Made by a program: the position numbers and the translations under genes
Assembly (NCBI GenBank): GCA_001577055.1
Contig: LSCG01000004.1
Location: 1-43,827 of the forward strand
Length of the DNA: 43,827 bases
Direction of reading: 5' to 3'
DNA from: Fidelibacterota bacterium TCS56
Lineage (GTDB): Bacteria > Fidelibacterota > Marinisomatia > Marinisomatales > TCS56
Part shown: piece after piece, positions 28,344 through 38,194 of the stretch
How the letters are laid out: every line of letters begins with the position of its first letter
How positions within the stretch are numbered: position 1 is the first letter of the stretch
Notes under the pieces: model-generated
The model's database searches: none
What the model was told of the DNA's origin: nothing
What the model saw: only the letters and a program-made list of their open reading frames with translations

Positions 28344-28883
28344 ATGAACGTCAAGGATAAAATCATATTTGGATTAATCGTCGTATTATTAGTCGGAGGC
28401 GGGTATATTTATTATACTTATACCCAAATTATTGACACGATGGACCTGCTGGCCTCACAGGATGCTTTTACCAACGCTAGCGTGGAAAATCCTCTGATCG
28501 ATACTCATGTTACCGATGTTAATACCGATTTCGAAGAGCGTCTGGAGAAATTACGCCTGCAGTTTATTGGTCGTGCCAAACACGTGCGCAATAATAAGCT
28601 TGGCATAGAGGCCAACACCGAATTGATTGATTACAACACCGATTCGCTGTCCACACGCATCAGCGACGTGCAATTCAATCTGGATGAATTCGCCCGTGTT
28701 ACCGAGCGCGATTTGAAGAACCTGGAGCGTGATATTGAAGATGCCCAGGCCAGTTTTGATAATTATCGTCGCCGCACTTCCCGCAAAATTAGTGATATCG
28801 AGCAGACTGTTACTTCAGTTCAGAATGATGTGACCAAGTTGAACGAAGAAGTTTTCGAGAAGGAGAACGGGAAGGACCGCTAA
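28344..28883 (+). CDS. Hypothetical membrane-anchored coiled-coil protein
   Basis: One N-terminal TM (IIFGLIVVLLVGGGYIYYTY) followed by a long heptad-like charged region; FEERLEKLRLQ. Confidence 0.75.
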   Translation: MNVKDKIIFGLIVVLLVGGGYIYYTYTQIIDTMDLLASQDAFTNASVENPLIDTHVTDVNTDFEERLEKLRLQFIGRAKHVRNNKLGIEANTELIDYNTDSLSTRISDVQFNLDEFARVTERDLKNLERDIEDAQASFDNYRRRTSRKISDIEQTVTSVQNDVTKLNEEVFEKENGKDR

Positions 28884-28902
28884 GCAATAATATCGCTAAG
28901 AT

Positions 28903-28935
28903 AAAAAAAGGGTCTTGAAAAAGACCCTTTTTTTT
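28903..28935. terminator. Bidirectional intrinsic terminator
   Basis: AAAAAGGGTCTT-GAAA-AAGACCCTTTTTTTT between the + strand coiled-coil CDS and the - strand tRNA-Leu. Confidence 0.88.
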
Positions 28936-28936
28936 G

Positions 28937-29020
28937 TGCCGAGGGCCGGGATCGAACCGGCACTCCACGAATGGAACTGGTTTTTGAGACCAGCGCGTCT
29001 ACCAATTCCGCCACCCCGGC
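28937..29020 (-). tRNA. tRNA-Leu (anticodon CAA)
   Basis: Reverse complement GCCGGGGTGGCGGAATTGGTAGACGCGCTGGTCTCAAAAACCAG...GGTTCGATCCCGGCCCTCGGCA; long variable arm; CCA not encoded. Confidence 0.94.
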
Positions 29021-29112
29021 ATATTTTCCAAAAAACCAGTGCAAAAATTACGAGAATCTCTTAATATATTGTCAATATATTTGACTCAATTTCATTCAGT
29101 GGAGGAGCTATC

Positions 29113-30903
29113 GTGGAAATTCAAACCATACCTCAGTTATTTCTGCGCTCGGTAGAAAGTCTGCCCGATCATCCGGCCTATTATGATAAAATAGACGGCC
29201 AGTGGCAAGAAATTACCTTCGGCCAGGCCGGAGAGATTGTCGCTACCCTGGCGGCAGGCTTATCGGCCATCAATATTGCTAAAGATGATAAAGTCGCCAT
29301 TCTGGCAACCAATAATTCCAAGTGGAACCTCAGCGACTATGCCATTGCCGGTATCGGCGCCGCCACCGTCACTGTTTACCCGACCCTGATTGCGTCGCAA
29401 ATCAAGTATATCCTGGAAAACTCCGACTCACAGGCCATCTTTGTTGAGAATCAGGAACAATTCGATAAAGTCGATGAAATCCGCTACCAGCTTCCCAAGC
29501 TGAAATCAATCATCCAGATGGATCAGAAACAAATGGACGGCGACGATCTTTATGGATTTGACGAATTTCTGGAAAAGGGGCGCCAATACCAGCAGGATGA
29601 AGGATTTGATTTTAAAAAGATTTCTGAGAAGGTACATCCGGATGATCTATTGACCCTGATATACACCAGTGGAACAACCGGCGATCCGAAGGGCGTTATG
29701 TTGTCCCATCGCAATTTGGTATCCAATGTAACCAATGGGCGCAAGGCAATTTTGATCGGGCCGGAAGATTCCATGCTTTCCTTCCTGCCGTTGAGTCACA
29801 GTTTCGAACGGATGGTAGGCCATTTTTCCGCCTTTTCCGCTAACAGCACGGTCTATTTCGCCGAAGACCTGGATTCGGTCGCCGCCAATATGGTGGAAGT
29901 ACATCCCACAGTGGTAGTGGCCGTACCACGGTTCTTTGAAAAAGTCCACGGTCGTGTTCTGGAAAAGGTCAGTAATGATCCGGCTCTGCGTCAAAAGATC
30001 TTTAACTGGGCATTAAGCGTGGGACGTGACAGCGCCAAATACCTGACGCGCGGCAAAAAACCCACCGGTTTCCTGGCTGCCAAATTCGCCCTGGCCGATA
30101 AGCTGGTTTTTTCCAAGCTGAAGGAGCGCGTTGGTGGCAAATTGCGGTTCTTTGTCTCCGGGGGCGCCCCCTTGTCGAAGGAGATCGGTGAATTTTTTGC
30201 TTCGGCCAATATTCCCATTCTGGAAGGTTACGGCCTGACAGAGACCAGTCCGGTAATTACCGTTAATCGGGTGGAATTATTCAAATTCGGTACAGTCGGG
30301 TCAACCATTGAGGGCGTGGAAGCCAGGATTGCCGACGATGGTGAGATTCTGTGCCGTGGCGATAATGTGATGCAGGGTTATTATAAAAATCCTGAAGCCA
30401 CGGCCAAGGCGATTGACGCCGAGGGCTGGTTCCACACCGGTGATATCGGACATTTTGATGATGAAAATTATCTGATAATTACTGATCGCAAGAAAAACCT
30501 GTTAGTGACTTCCGGCGGCAAGAATATTGCCCCTTCACAACTGGAAAATGCCCTGCTGTTATCCAGATATATCGAACAGTGCATTGCCATTGGCGACCGA
30601 CGCAAATTTGTCAGCGCCCTGATTGTCCCATCCCAGGAAAATCTCACCTCCTGGGCTGAAGAGCAGGGATTGCCAGTGGATGATTACCCGGCATTACTGC
30701 AACAGACGACGGTTATGGAGCTGCTGGAAGGGGAGGTGGAACGGGCCATGGGACCCTTCGCCCGTTATGAAAAAGTGAAGAAAATTGCCTTGCTCCCCGA
30801 TCTGTGGACGATTTCCGGTGGTGAAATTACGCCGTCACTTAAAGTTAAAAGACGGGTGGTGGAAGATAAATATTCTGATCAAATTGAGGCGATCTATTCC
30901 TGA
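29113..30903 (+). CDS. AMP-dependent long-chain fatty-acid--CoA ligase
   Basis: LIYTSGTTGDPKGVMLSHRNL, GYGLTETSPVITVNR, GWFHTGDIGHFDDENYLIITDRKKNLLVTSGGKNI. Confidence 0.95.
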   Translation: MEIQTIPQLFLRSVESLPDHPAYYDKIDGQWQEITFGQAGEIVATLAAGLSAINIAKDDKVAILATNNSKWNLSDYAIAGIGAATVTVYPTLIASQIKYILENSDSQAIFVENQEQFDKVDEIRYQLPKLKSIIQMDQKQMDGDDLYGFDEFLEKGRQYQQDEGFDFKKISEKVHPDDLLTLIYTSGTTGDPKGVMLSHRNLVSNVTNGRKAILIGPEDSMLSFLPLSHSFERMVGHFSAFSANSTVYFAEDLDSVAANMVEVHPTVVVAVPRFFEKVHGRVLEKVSNDPALRQKIFNWALSVGRDSAKYLTRGKKPTGFLAAKFALADKLVFSKLKERVGGKLRFFVSGGAPLSKEIGEFFASANIPILEGYGLTETSPVITVNRVELFKFGTVGSTIEGVEARIADDGEILCRGDNVMQGYYKNPEATAKAIDAEGWFHTGDIGHFDDENYLIITDRKKNLLVTSGGKNIAPSQLENALLLSRYIEQCIAIGDRRKFVSALIVPSQENLTSWAEEQGLPVDDYPALLQQTTVMELLEGEVERAMGPFARYEKVKKIALLPDLWTISGGEITPSLKVKRRVVEDKYSDQIEAIYS

Positions 30904-30905
30904 AT

Positions 30906-31925
30906 ATGACTGATACAAATTTAAATATCTCCGTGCTGGGTTGTGGATCCTGGGGTGGTACGGTAGCCCAGATGCTGGCCGAGACCGGGTACCCGGTCAC
31001 CGTTTGGCATAAATTTCCCGATGAACTGGCCGAGATGCAAGCCACTCGCCGTCATCCGTTTATCTCTGATTTGACCTTCGATTCCAAGATTGAATTCACC
31101 GGTGACCTGGGCACGGCTGTTACCGGATTCGATTATATCATTGTGGCCGTTCCCTCGCATATTGTCAGGGCGATCATGGGTGAAATCCGTTCGCTGGTGG
31201 ACCCTGAGGCCGTAATTGTTAACCTGGCCAAGGGTGTGGAGAATGACAGTCTGCTGACCATGAGTGCCGTGATCAGGGATGCCGGTGGCATCGAAGCCCG
31301 GCAGGTGGTAACGGTTTACGGTCCCAGTCATGCCGAAGAAGTGGCGCGCAGGGTGCCGACTACACTGGTGGCGGCCGGATCGGATCTGGCTGTGGCGGCC
31401 CAGGTTCAGCGGATATTTTCCAACCCCCGTATGCGGGTCTATACCAATGACGATATTCTGGGAGTTGAACTGGGTGGTTCCCTGAAAAATGTCATCGCTA
31501 TCGCCGCTGGTATCTGTGACGGTATAGGTTACGGCGATAACACCAAAGCGGCTCTGCTGACACGCGGTATTACCGAGATGACCCGTTTAGGGACCAAGAT
31601 GGGCGCCAGTCCCGAGACATTCGCCGGTTTGAGTGGAATCGGTGATTTAATAGTGACCTGTCTCAGTCGCCATAGCCGTAACCGGCATGTGGGTGAGGAA
31701 ATCGGCCGCGGGCGATCTTTGGATGAAATACTGAGCAAAATGAAAATGGTGGCAGAAGGAGTGAAGACCGCCACCTCGGTTCATCAATTACGGGAAAAAT
31801 ATGCCGTTGAGATGCCCATATCCGAAGCTATTTATAAAGTGTTATTTGCTGGTTTAAATCCCGAAGTTGCTGTCCGCAATTTGATGACCAGGGATTTGAA
31901 ACACGAATCAGATTTTATCGTGTAA
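30906..31925 (+). CDS. gpsA: Glycerol-3-phosphate dehydrogenase [NAD(P)+]
   Basis: VLGCGSWGGTVAQMLAETG, GPSHAEEVARRVPTTLVAA, GSLKNVIAIAAGICDGIGYGDNTKAALLTRGITEM. Confidence 0.96.
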   Translation: MTDTNLNISVLGCGSWGGTVAQMLAETGYPVTVWHKFPDELAEMQATRRHPFISDLTFDSKIEFTGDLGTAVTGFDYIIVAVPSHIVRAIMGEIRSLVDPEAVIVNLAKGVENDSLLTMSAVIRDAGGIEARQVVTVYGPSHAEEVARRVPTTLVAAGSDLAVAAQVQRIFSNPRMRVYTNDDILGVELGGSLKNVIAIAAGICDGIGYGDNTKAALLTRGITEMTRLGTKMGASPETFAGLSGIGDLIVTCLSRHSRNRHVGEEIGRGRSLDEILSKMKMVAEGVKTATSVHQLREKYAVEMPISEAIYKVLFAGLNPEVAVRNLMTRDLKHESDFIV

Positions 31926-31970
31926 TTTACTGTTTATCCTAATATCAATCTTGAATTAATTTCGTTGGCT

Positions 31971-32044
<74 letters not shown>

Positions 32045-32086
32045 CGGTTTTTTATCATTGTTTACAGGACGAAAACGGGAGTTTTA

Positions 32087-32776
32087 ATGCTTAAACCGAA
32101 GAAAAAGATTACCAGAAAAGAAATTAAACGCGATCCGCTGATTGAATCGACATACAAGGTGCAAAATTATATCAATGAAAATAAATCAATGCTGATCCGC
32201 CTCGGTACTGGTATTGTAGCGGTGATCGTTATCCTGATCTTGATCATTGGCAAAAATAATCGTACTAATGCCGAAATACAGACGGCCATGGGCAAGGCAG
32301 TAACAGCTTATGCCCGGAGTGATTTTGAAAATGCACAATTTCAATTCGAATACTTGATCGATCAGTATGGCAGTAATAAGCATGCACGCCAGGCTGGGTT
32401 TTACCTGGGGAAAATATTTCACGAGCAGGATAATGCTGAGTTGGCCCGTCGCTATTTGGAAGAATTCCTGAAAGTGGCTGAAATCGATATGCTGATCAGC
32501 GCCGCCCATATTATCCTGGCTGATATTGATCAGCGTGCCGGCAACCTGCCTCAGGCGATCAAGCATATGAAATCCGCGGTAAAATCCGCCGAAACCAACG
32601 CGAAGCAAGTACGAGCCAAGGTTGAATTGGCGCGATTGGAACTTATTGACAGCGATGTGGAAGCGGCGAAAAAACTGATTACCGGCATTCTGGAAGATGA
32701 AGAAATTCCACCCAATTTGAAACAACCGGCGGAGGAACTCTCCGGGCTGTTATTAGCGTCCGGTGCTCGACGATAA
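32087..32776 (+). CDS. Membrane-anchored TPR-like protein (YfgM-like)
   Basis: One TM (LGTGIVAVIVILILIIG) followed by TPR-like helices (AYARSDFENAQFQFEYLIDQYGSNKHARQAGFYLGKIFHEQ). The track start at 32036 lies inside tRNA-Arg, so ATG 32087 is preferred. Confidence 0.82.
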   Translation: MLKPKKKITRKEIKRDPLIESTYKVQNYINENKSMLIRLGTGIVAVIVILILIIGKNNRTNAEIQTAMGKAVTAYARSDFENAQFQFEYLIDQYGSNKHARQAGFYLGKIFHEQDNAELARRYLEEFLKVAEIDMLISAAHIILADIDQRAGNLPQAIKHMKSAVKSAETNAKQVRAKVELARLELIDSDVEAAKKLITGILEDEEIPPNLKQPAEELSGLLLASGARR

Positions 32777-32818
32777 TTGGCTTGATAAAGTAAATAAATA
32801 CAAGTAATATCAAGGCTG

Positions 32819-32849
32819 AAAAGTGGGTTGACAACGCCCACTTTTCGTT
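32819..32849 (+). terminator. Intrinsic terminator/leader hairpin upstream of rimP
   Basis: AAAAGTGGG-TTGACAACG-CCCACTTTT followed by CGTTTA. Confidence 0.7.
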
Positions 32850-32865
32850 TACTTGAGCTGCAAAT

Positions 32866-33306
32866 ATGGAATTGGAAAAACTGGTAAAAGAACTGGTAGC
32901 CACTGAAGAAGTGGTGGTCTTGGAAGTACGCGGTGACGGTATTAACTCACCGTTAAAAGTGATTGTAGATGCGGAAATACCGATCTCAATTGACCTGGTA
33001 ACCAGAATTACCAAACTGATTCGTGACAGCGCTGAAATGGAAACGGTTTTTCCCGACGGATTCCAGTTGGAGGTTTCTTCTCCCGGGATCGAAGCTCCGT
33101 TACAGTTTCCCTTTCAGTATCGAAAGAATATTGAGCGAAAATTGAAAGTAGCATTTTTTGAACAACAGGTTGAAAAGGAGATTACTGGCAAACTTACCCG
33201 TGTAGATGACGACGGGATTTTTTTGAACAGTCGCACGAAACAGAATTTGTTCATTGCGTTTGAGCGGATTCTGCGAGCTAAAACAATTATTTCCTTCAAA
33301 GGTTAG
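32866..33306 (+). CDS. rimP: Ribosome maturation factor RimP
   Basis: Position upstream of nusA; LEVSSPGIEAPL, FPFQYRKNIERKLKV. Confidence 0.9.
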   Translation: MELEKLVKELVATEEVVVLEVRGDGINSPLKVIVDAEIPISIDLVTRITKLIRDSAEMETVFPDGFQLEVSSPGIEAPLQFPFQYRKNIERKLKVAFFEQQVEKEITGKLTRVDDDGIFLNSRTKQNLFIAFERILRAKTIISFKG

Positions 33307-33317
33307 CGGAGGTTTCC

Positions 33318-34637
33318 TTGATTAACCGTGAGTTAATTGAAGTTTTTTCCGAGATTGCTCGGGAAAAAAATGTTGAGCGTTCAGAACTGGGTTCAATTAT
33401 CGAGCAATTGTTTCTATATATCATTGAAAAACAACGTGGTGATTCAGAGAATTGCAGTGTAATTGTCAATATTGACAAAGGCGAAATTGAGATTTATGCT
33501 GAAAAAACCATCGTGGAAAAAGTCGATGATCCCACCCATGAGATTTCCCTGGATGATGTCCGCCGCCTGGAACCGGATATTGCCGACCTGGATGTGGGGG
33601 ATGATTATATTGAGGTGATTGATCCTACCGTTTTCGGCCGCCGCCTGGTGGCAACTGCCAAGCAATTTTTTGCCCAGCGCATTCAGGATGTGGAGAAGAA
33701 ATATATCTACGAAGATTATAATCAGCGTGTGGGCGAGATTGTAATCGGCGCCGTCCATCAGGTCCAGAAGGATAATATTTTTATCAATATCGAACATGCC
33801 GAATTGCGCTTGCCGAAAAGGGAGCAAATTCCATCGGAACGCTACCGCCGCGGCGACACTGTACGAGCGATAATCAGATCAGTGGAAGTAACCGCCAAGG
33901 GTCCCGATATTGTCGTCTCACGCAGCAGCAATGAATTCCTGTACAAATTATTCGAAATGGAAGTGCCAGAGATTGAAGATGGCATCATCGAAATTACCAA
34001 GATATCCCGGCAACCGGGCGAACGGGCAAAAATTATTGTCAAATCGCAGGACCGGCGGATTGATGCCGTCGGCGCTTGTGTGGGGATGCGCGGCAGCCGA
34101 ATTCAAGCGATCGTGCGGGAATTGAATAACGAGAAAATTGACATTATCAACCATAGCGAACAGTCTGAGATATTGATCAGCCGGGCCCTGTCGCCGGCAA
34201 AACCCATGAATCTGTATATTGACGACGACCGCATGTATTGCGCCGCTATTTTTGGTAATGATGATTTGGATACGGCGATTGGAAAAGGTGGTGTTAATAT
34301 CAATCTGGCCGCCCGTGTCACCGGTTACCGTATCGATGCATACGGTAAAGACGAATATGAAAAACAGCAACGTGACCAAGGTACGGCGTTGTCGGAAATC
34401 CCCGATTTTGACAGTGACTTGACTGAGAAGCTGTCCGCGGTCAATATTAATACCGTTGCTGAAGCGCTGGCCGCCGATGAGGACCAATTCCTGGCTGCGG
34501 AAGGAGTTACGGCAGAACAAATAGATATCATCTATGATAGTATTCAGAATTTTATCGAAGGAACCACGGAGTCGGAGCAGGTTGAAGAAACCGCTGAAGA
34601 AATCGAAACCGACCAGGAAGCCGTCAGCGAAGATTAA
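33318..34637 (+). CDS. nusA: Transcription termination/antitermination protein NusA
   Basis: S1 and KH domains: VDAVGACVGMRGSRIQAIVRELNNEKIDII-like segment, DDDLDTAIGKGGVNINLAARVTGYRID-like segment; TTG start. Confidence 0.96.
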   Translation: MINRELIEVFSEIAREKNVERSELGSIIEQLFLYIIEKQRGDSENCSVIVNIDKGEIEIYAEKTIVEKVDDPTHEISLDDVRRLEPDIADLDVGDDYIEVIDPTVFGRRLVATAKQFFAQRIQDVEKKYIYEDYNQRVGEIVIGAVHQVQKDNIFINIEHAELRLPKREQIPSERYRRGDTVRAIIRSVEVTAKGPDIVVSRSSNEFLYKLFEMEVPEIEDGIIEITKISRQPGERAKIIVKSQDRRIDAVGACVGMRGSRIQAIVRELNNEKIDIINHSEQSEILISRALSPAKPMNLYIDDDRMYCAAIFGNDDLDTAIGKGGVNINLAARVTGYRIDAYGKDEYEKQQRDQGTALSEIPDFDSDLTEKLSAVNINTVAEALAADEDQFLAAEGVTAEQIDIIYDSIQNFIEGTTESEQVEETAEEIETDQEAVSED

Positions 34638-34651
34638 GGTGAATTGATTAT

Positions 34652-37183
34652 ATGGCCAAACGACCAATGCGAATTTTCCAGATAGCGAAGGAATTAAATA
34701 TCTCGCATCAGGAAATTATGACCTTCCTGAAAAATGATGGGATGGAGATATCCAGCCACATGTCGCCGGTGGATGATGAGGCATATCAGAAAATATTAGC
34801 CGAATTTGCCAAAGACAAAGAGGTGGTGGATCGCTATCGCAAGGACCAGGTGCGACGTGAAATTCATGAATCACGCCTGAAAGAAGAACAGCGCTCCGGG
34901 ATGAAGATCCTGTCGCTTGAAGAACAGCGCGCATTGGAAGAAGAAGAAAAGGTCAAGGCGCAGAAGGAAGCGGAAGCGGCACGCAAACGGGCTGAGGAAG
35001 AAGAAAAAGCGCGACTGGCAGAGGAAAAGCGCCAGCAGGAGGAAGAGCGAAAAGCCAAAGAGGCAGCCGAAGAAGCGGCCAAGCAAGCGGCGAAAGCAAA
35101 AGAAATTGGCAAAAAGCCCGGGAAGAAACCAATTGAAACCAAGAAAGCCGATAAATCCAAGGATACCACACCCAAGCCTGGTAAGAAACGCAAGCTGCGA
35201 AAGATCGACCTGTCAGAAATCGAATCGCAGATCGGCGTCAGTGGAGGCAAAGGCAAGGATAAGAAGGGTAAGGGCAAAAATAAATCCAAAACGGTTAATG
35301 CAAATGTAAAAGATGCCGTTCGACGTACACTGGCGGGAATCGACAGCAAATCCAAGAAGAAATCCTATTCTAAATCGCGCGGCGGCAAGCGTGGTGACGC
35401 CGAAGTGAGCGAAATCGATCAGATTCTGCAGATACCGGAATTCTCCAATGTGGAAGAATTATCAAAGATTTTTGAAGTACCACCCAGTGATATTATCCAG
35501 AAGTGTTTCGCATTGGGGGTGCTGGCTACGATCAATCAGCGATTGGATTGGGATACAATTGAGTTGCTGGCCAGTGATTACGGCTTTAAAGCCGAGCAAT
35601 TGACCGAGATCGGAGAGGATTTATTCTCGCTGGATACGACTGAGGAAGATTTTGAGAAAGCCCAATCGCGCTCACCGGTTGTGACGGTAATGGGGCATGT
35701 TGATCATGGAAAAACTTCGATCCTGGACTACATTCGCAAGACCAATGTGGTGGCGGGAGAATCGGGTGGAATTACCCAACACATCGGTGCCTATCAGGTA
35801 GAAACCGACGAGGGAAAAACGATCACCTTCCTGGATACGCCCGGTCACGAGGCCTTCACCGCCATGCGAGCCCGAGGCGCTCAGGTTACTGATATTGTGG
35901 TACTGGTGGTGGCGGCCAATGATGCGGTCATGCCGCAAACGGTTGAAGCCATCAATCATGCCCGGGCCGCCAATGTCCCGATTATTATTGCCATCAATAA
36001 GATTGATCTGGCCGGAGCCGATATTGATAAAGTCAAGCGTGAGCTGTCGGAAAAAGAAGTACTGGTGGAGGACTGGGGCGGAAAAGTCCAGGCTATACCA
36101 GTTTCGGCCAAGACCGGTGAAGGTCTGGAAGATTTACTTACAGCGATTGTGATGGAATCGGAACTGCTGGAACTGACAGCCAATTATGATACGCTGGCAC
36201 GGGGTACGATCGTGGAAGCCAGGCTGGATAAAGGACACGGACCCATTGCCACGCTGCTGATTCAAAAAGGTACTTTGCATGTAGGCGATCCCTTTATCTG
36301 CAATAATTATCCCGGCAAAGTACGCGCCATTATGGATGAGCGGGGCAAGCGCATTAAGGAAGCTGTTCCCTCGGATGCCGTCCAAATTCTGGGCTTCGAT
36401 CAGGTGCCCCAGGCGGCGGACATTTTTGCCACTGTAGAAAATGAACGTGACCTGAAACGGGTTGCCGCCGATCGTCAGCGGGTAAAACGTGAAATAGACC
36501 AGAAGAAGATTGCCACCCAGTCACTGGATGCCATCTCCGCCAAAATCAAAGAAGGCAGCATGAAGAACCTGCCATTGATTATCAAAGGTGACGTTGACGG
36601 ATCGGTAGAAGTGTTGGCCGAAACGCTGGAGAAATTGAATACGGAAGAAGTGGGGGTCCAGATAATCCATAAGGCTGTCGGCATGGTGATGGAGTCAGAT
36701 GTATTCCTGGCGGTAACCTCCGGTGCAGTCATCATTGGCTTTCAGGTTCAGGTGCATTCCAATGCGACATTATTGGCCAAGCAAGAAGGTATTGAAATTC
36801 GGGCCTATAGCATTATTTACAATGTTGTAGAGGATATACGTCTGGCACTTGAAGGTATGCTTGAGCCTGATTCAGTGGAAGAGGTTATTGGACGTGCCGC
36901 AGTTCAAGCAGTGTTTAAGATACCCAATCAAGGTTATATCGCCGGCTGCAAAGTAAATGAAGGATTGATTAAACGCAGCGCCAAAGCCCGCTTGATTCGT
37001 GATGGAGAGGTTATCAGCACCGGAACTATTTCTTCACTGAAAAGATTTAAGGACGATGTGAAAGAAATCAAAGAAGGCATGGAGTGCGGTATTGGGATTG
37101 ATTCGGTCTCAAAATACAAAGAGGGTGATGAAATCGAATCATTTGTGATCAAGAAAATAAAGCGAAAACTTGCAGCGAATTGA
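34652..37183 (+). CDS. infB: Translation initiation factor IF-2
   Basis: VTVMGHVDHGKTSILDYIRKTNV, FLDTPGHEAFTAMRARGAQ, charged N-terminal extension. Confidence 0.98.
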   Translation: MAKRPMRIFQIAKELNISHQEIMTFLKNDGMEISSHMSPVDDEAYQKILAEFAKDKEVVDRYRKDQVRREIHESRLKEEQRSGMKILSLEEQRALEEEEKVKAQKEAEAARKRAEEEEKARLAEEKRQQEEERKAKEAAEEAAKQAAKAKEIGKKPGKKPIETKKADKSKDTTPKPGKKRKLRKIDLSEIESQIGVSGGKGKDKKGKGKNKSKTVNANVKDAVRRTLAGIDSKSKKKSYSKSRGGKRGDAEVSEIDQILQIPEFSNVEELSKIFEVPPSDIIQKCFALGVLATINQRLDWDTIELLASDYGFKAEQLTEIGEDLFSLDTTEEDFEKAQSRSPVVTVMGHVDHGKTSILDYIRKTNVVAGESGGITQHIGAYQVETDEGKTITFLDTPGHEAFTAMRARGAQVTDIVVLVVAANDAVMPQTVEAINHARAANVPIIIAINKIDLAGADIDKVKRELSEKEVLVEDWGGKVQAIPVSAKTGEGLEDLLTAIVMESELLELTANYDTLARGTIVEARLDKGHGPIATLLIQKGTLHVGDPFICNNYPGKVRAIMDERGKRIKEAVPSDAVQILGFDQVPQAADIFATVENERDLKRVAADRQRVKREIDQKKIATQSLDAISAKIKEGSMKNLPLIIKGDVDGSVEVLAETLEKLNTEEVGVQIIHKAVGMVMESDVFLAVTSGAVIIGFQVQVHSNATLLAKQEGIEIRAYSIIYNVVEDIRLALEGMLEPDSVEEVIGRAAVQAVFKIPNQGYIAGCKVNEGLIKRSAKARLIRDGEVISTGTISSLKRFKDDVKEIKEGMECGIGIDSVSKYKEGDEIESFVIKKIKRKLAAN

Positions 37184-37560
37184 ACAACGAACCGTACAGA
37201 CGGCCCGATCGGGTCGCTCAGCAAATTCTTCAGATAATAGGTGAAATAGCAACCAAGTATATTGACCTGAGTTATCTGGGCTTTATTACTTTTTCAAAAG
37301 TTCTACTTTCTAACGACCTGAAGTATGCCAAAGTGTTTTACAGTGTTATCCAGCCGCGCTATTCGCAGGCTGAACTAAATGAAAAACTCAACCACCAGGC
37401 CAGTGTGTTTCGCAAGCATCTGGGAGCGGAAATGCGCATCAAGCATACACCGGAAATCAAGTTTATCCACGATGAGTCATTTGAATACGCTGAGAAAATG
37501 AACCGCCTGATTTCACAGGTAATCCACGACGACACCGCCGATGATACTGATGCTGAATAA
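37180..37560 (+). CDS. rbfA: Ribosome-binding factor A
   Basis: RPDRVAQQILQIIGEIATKYI...LSNDLKYAKVFYSVI...HTPEIKFIHDESFEYAEKMNRLI; TTG start overlapping the infB stop. Confidence 0.92.
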   Translation: MNNEPYRRPDRVAQQILQIIGEIATKYIDLSYLGFITFSKVLLSNDLKYAKVFYSVIQPRYSQAELNEKLNHQASVFRKHLGAEMRIKHTPEIKFIHDESFEYAEKMNRLISQVIHDDTADDTDAE

Positions 37561-38194
37561 GCCGGCGGGTTGGACTTCCTTCGACGTGGTACGCAAAATT
37601 CGCAACGTAACAAGGGAGAAAAAGGTTGGCCACGGCGGGACCCTGGACCCCTTTGCCACGGGTCTGCTGATTCTGGGCACGGGCCGGGATACCAAACGAC
37701 TGTCAGCGATTACCCAGAGCCGGAAGACCTATGAAGCCCGCTTGTTATTGGGCAAAGCAACCGATACCATGGATTCCGAGGGTAAAATTGTGGAAACCGC
37801 TGACGTACCACCGTTAACAACCGATTCGATTACAGCAACCCTGAAAGCTTTCCACGGAATTCAGAAGCAAGTTCCGCCCATGTATTCGGCCAAAAAAATT
37901 GATGGTAAACGGCTGTACAAACTGGCACGGCAAAATATCGAGGTTGATCGTCCGGCCGTTGAGATTGAGGTCCACAAGATGGAATTAATGGCCTGGAATG
38001 ACCCGGTTCTGGATTTCCGTGTAACCAGCAGCAAGGGTACTTATATCCGCGTTCTGGGTGCCGATCTGGCGCGGGCCTTAGGTTCGGTAGGGCATCTAGT
38101 GGAATTAAAGCGGACTGCGATCGGTGATTATCAACTGGGGGATGCACTGACAATCGAAAAATTCATACAGCAATGGAAATCTACCGCAACATAG
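37541..38194 (+). CDS. truB: tRNA pseudouridine(55) synthase TruB
   Basis: LNKPAGWTSFDVVRKIR, KVGHGGTLDPFATGLLILGTGRDTK, VPPMYSAKKIDGKRLYKLAR. Confidence 0.96.
   Translation: MILMLNKPAGWTSFDVVRKIRNVTREKKVGHGGTLDPFATGLLILGTGRDTKRLSAITQSRKTYEARLLLGKATDTMDSEGKIVETADVPPLTTDSITATLKAFHGIQKQVPPMYSAKKIDGKRLYKLARQNIEVDRPAVEIEVHKMELMAWNDPVLDFRVTSSKGTYIRVLGADLARALGSVGHLVELKRTAIGDYQLGDALTIEKFIQQWKSTAT

Noticed and set aside
34871-35355. Long antisense and alternate-frame ORFs opposite infB (e.g. 34864-35355 -, 34917-35309 +)
   Set aside because: Low-complexity by-products of the Glu/Lys/Ala-rich IF-2 N-terminal region.
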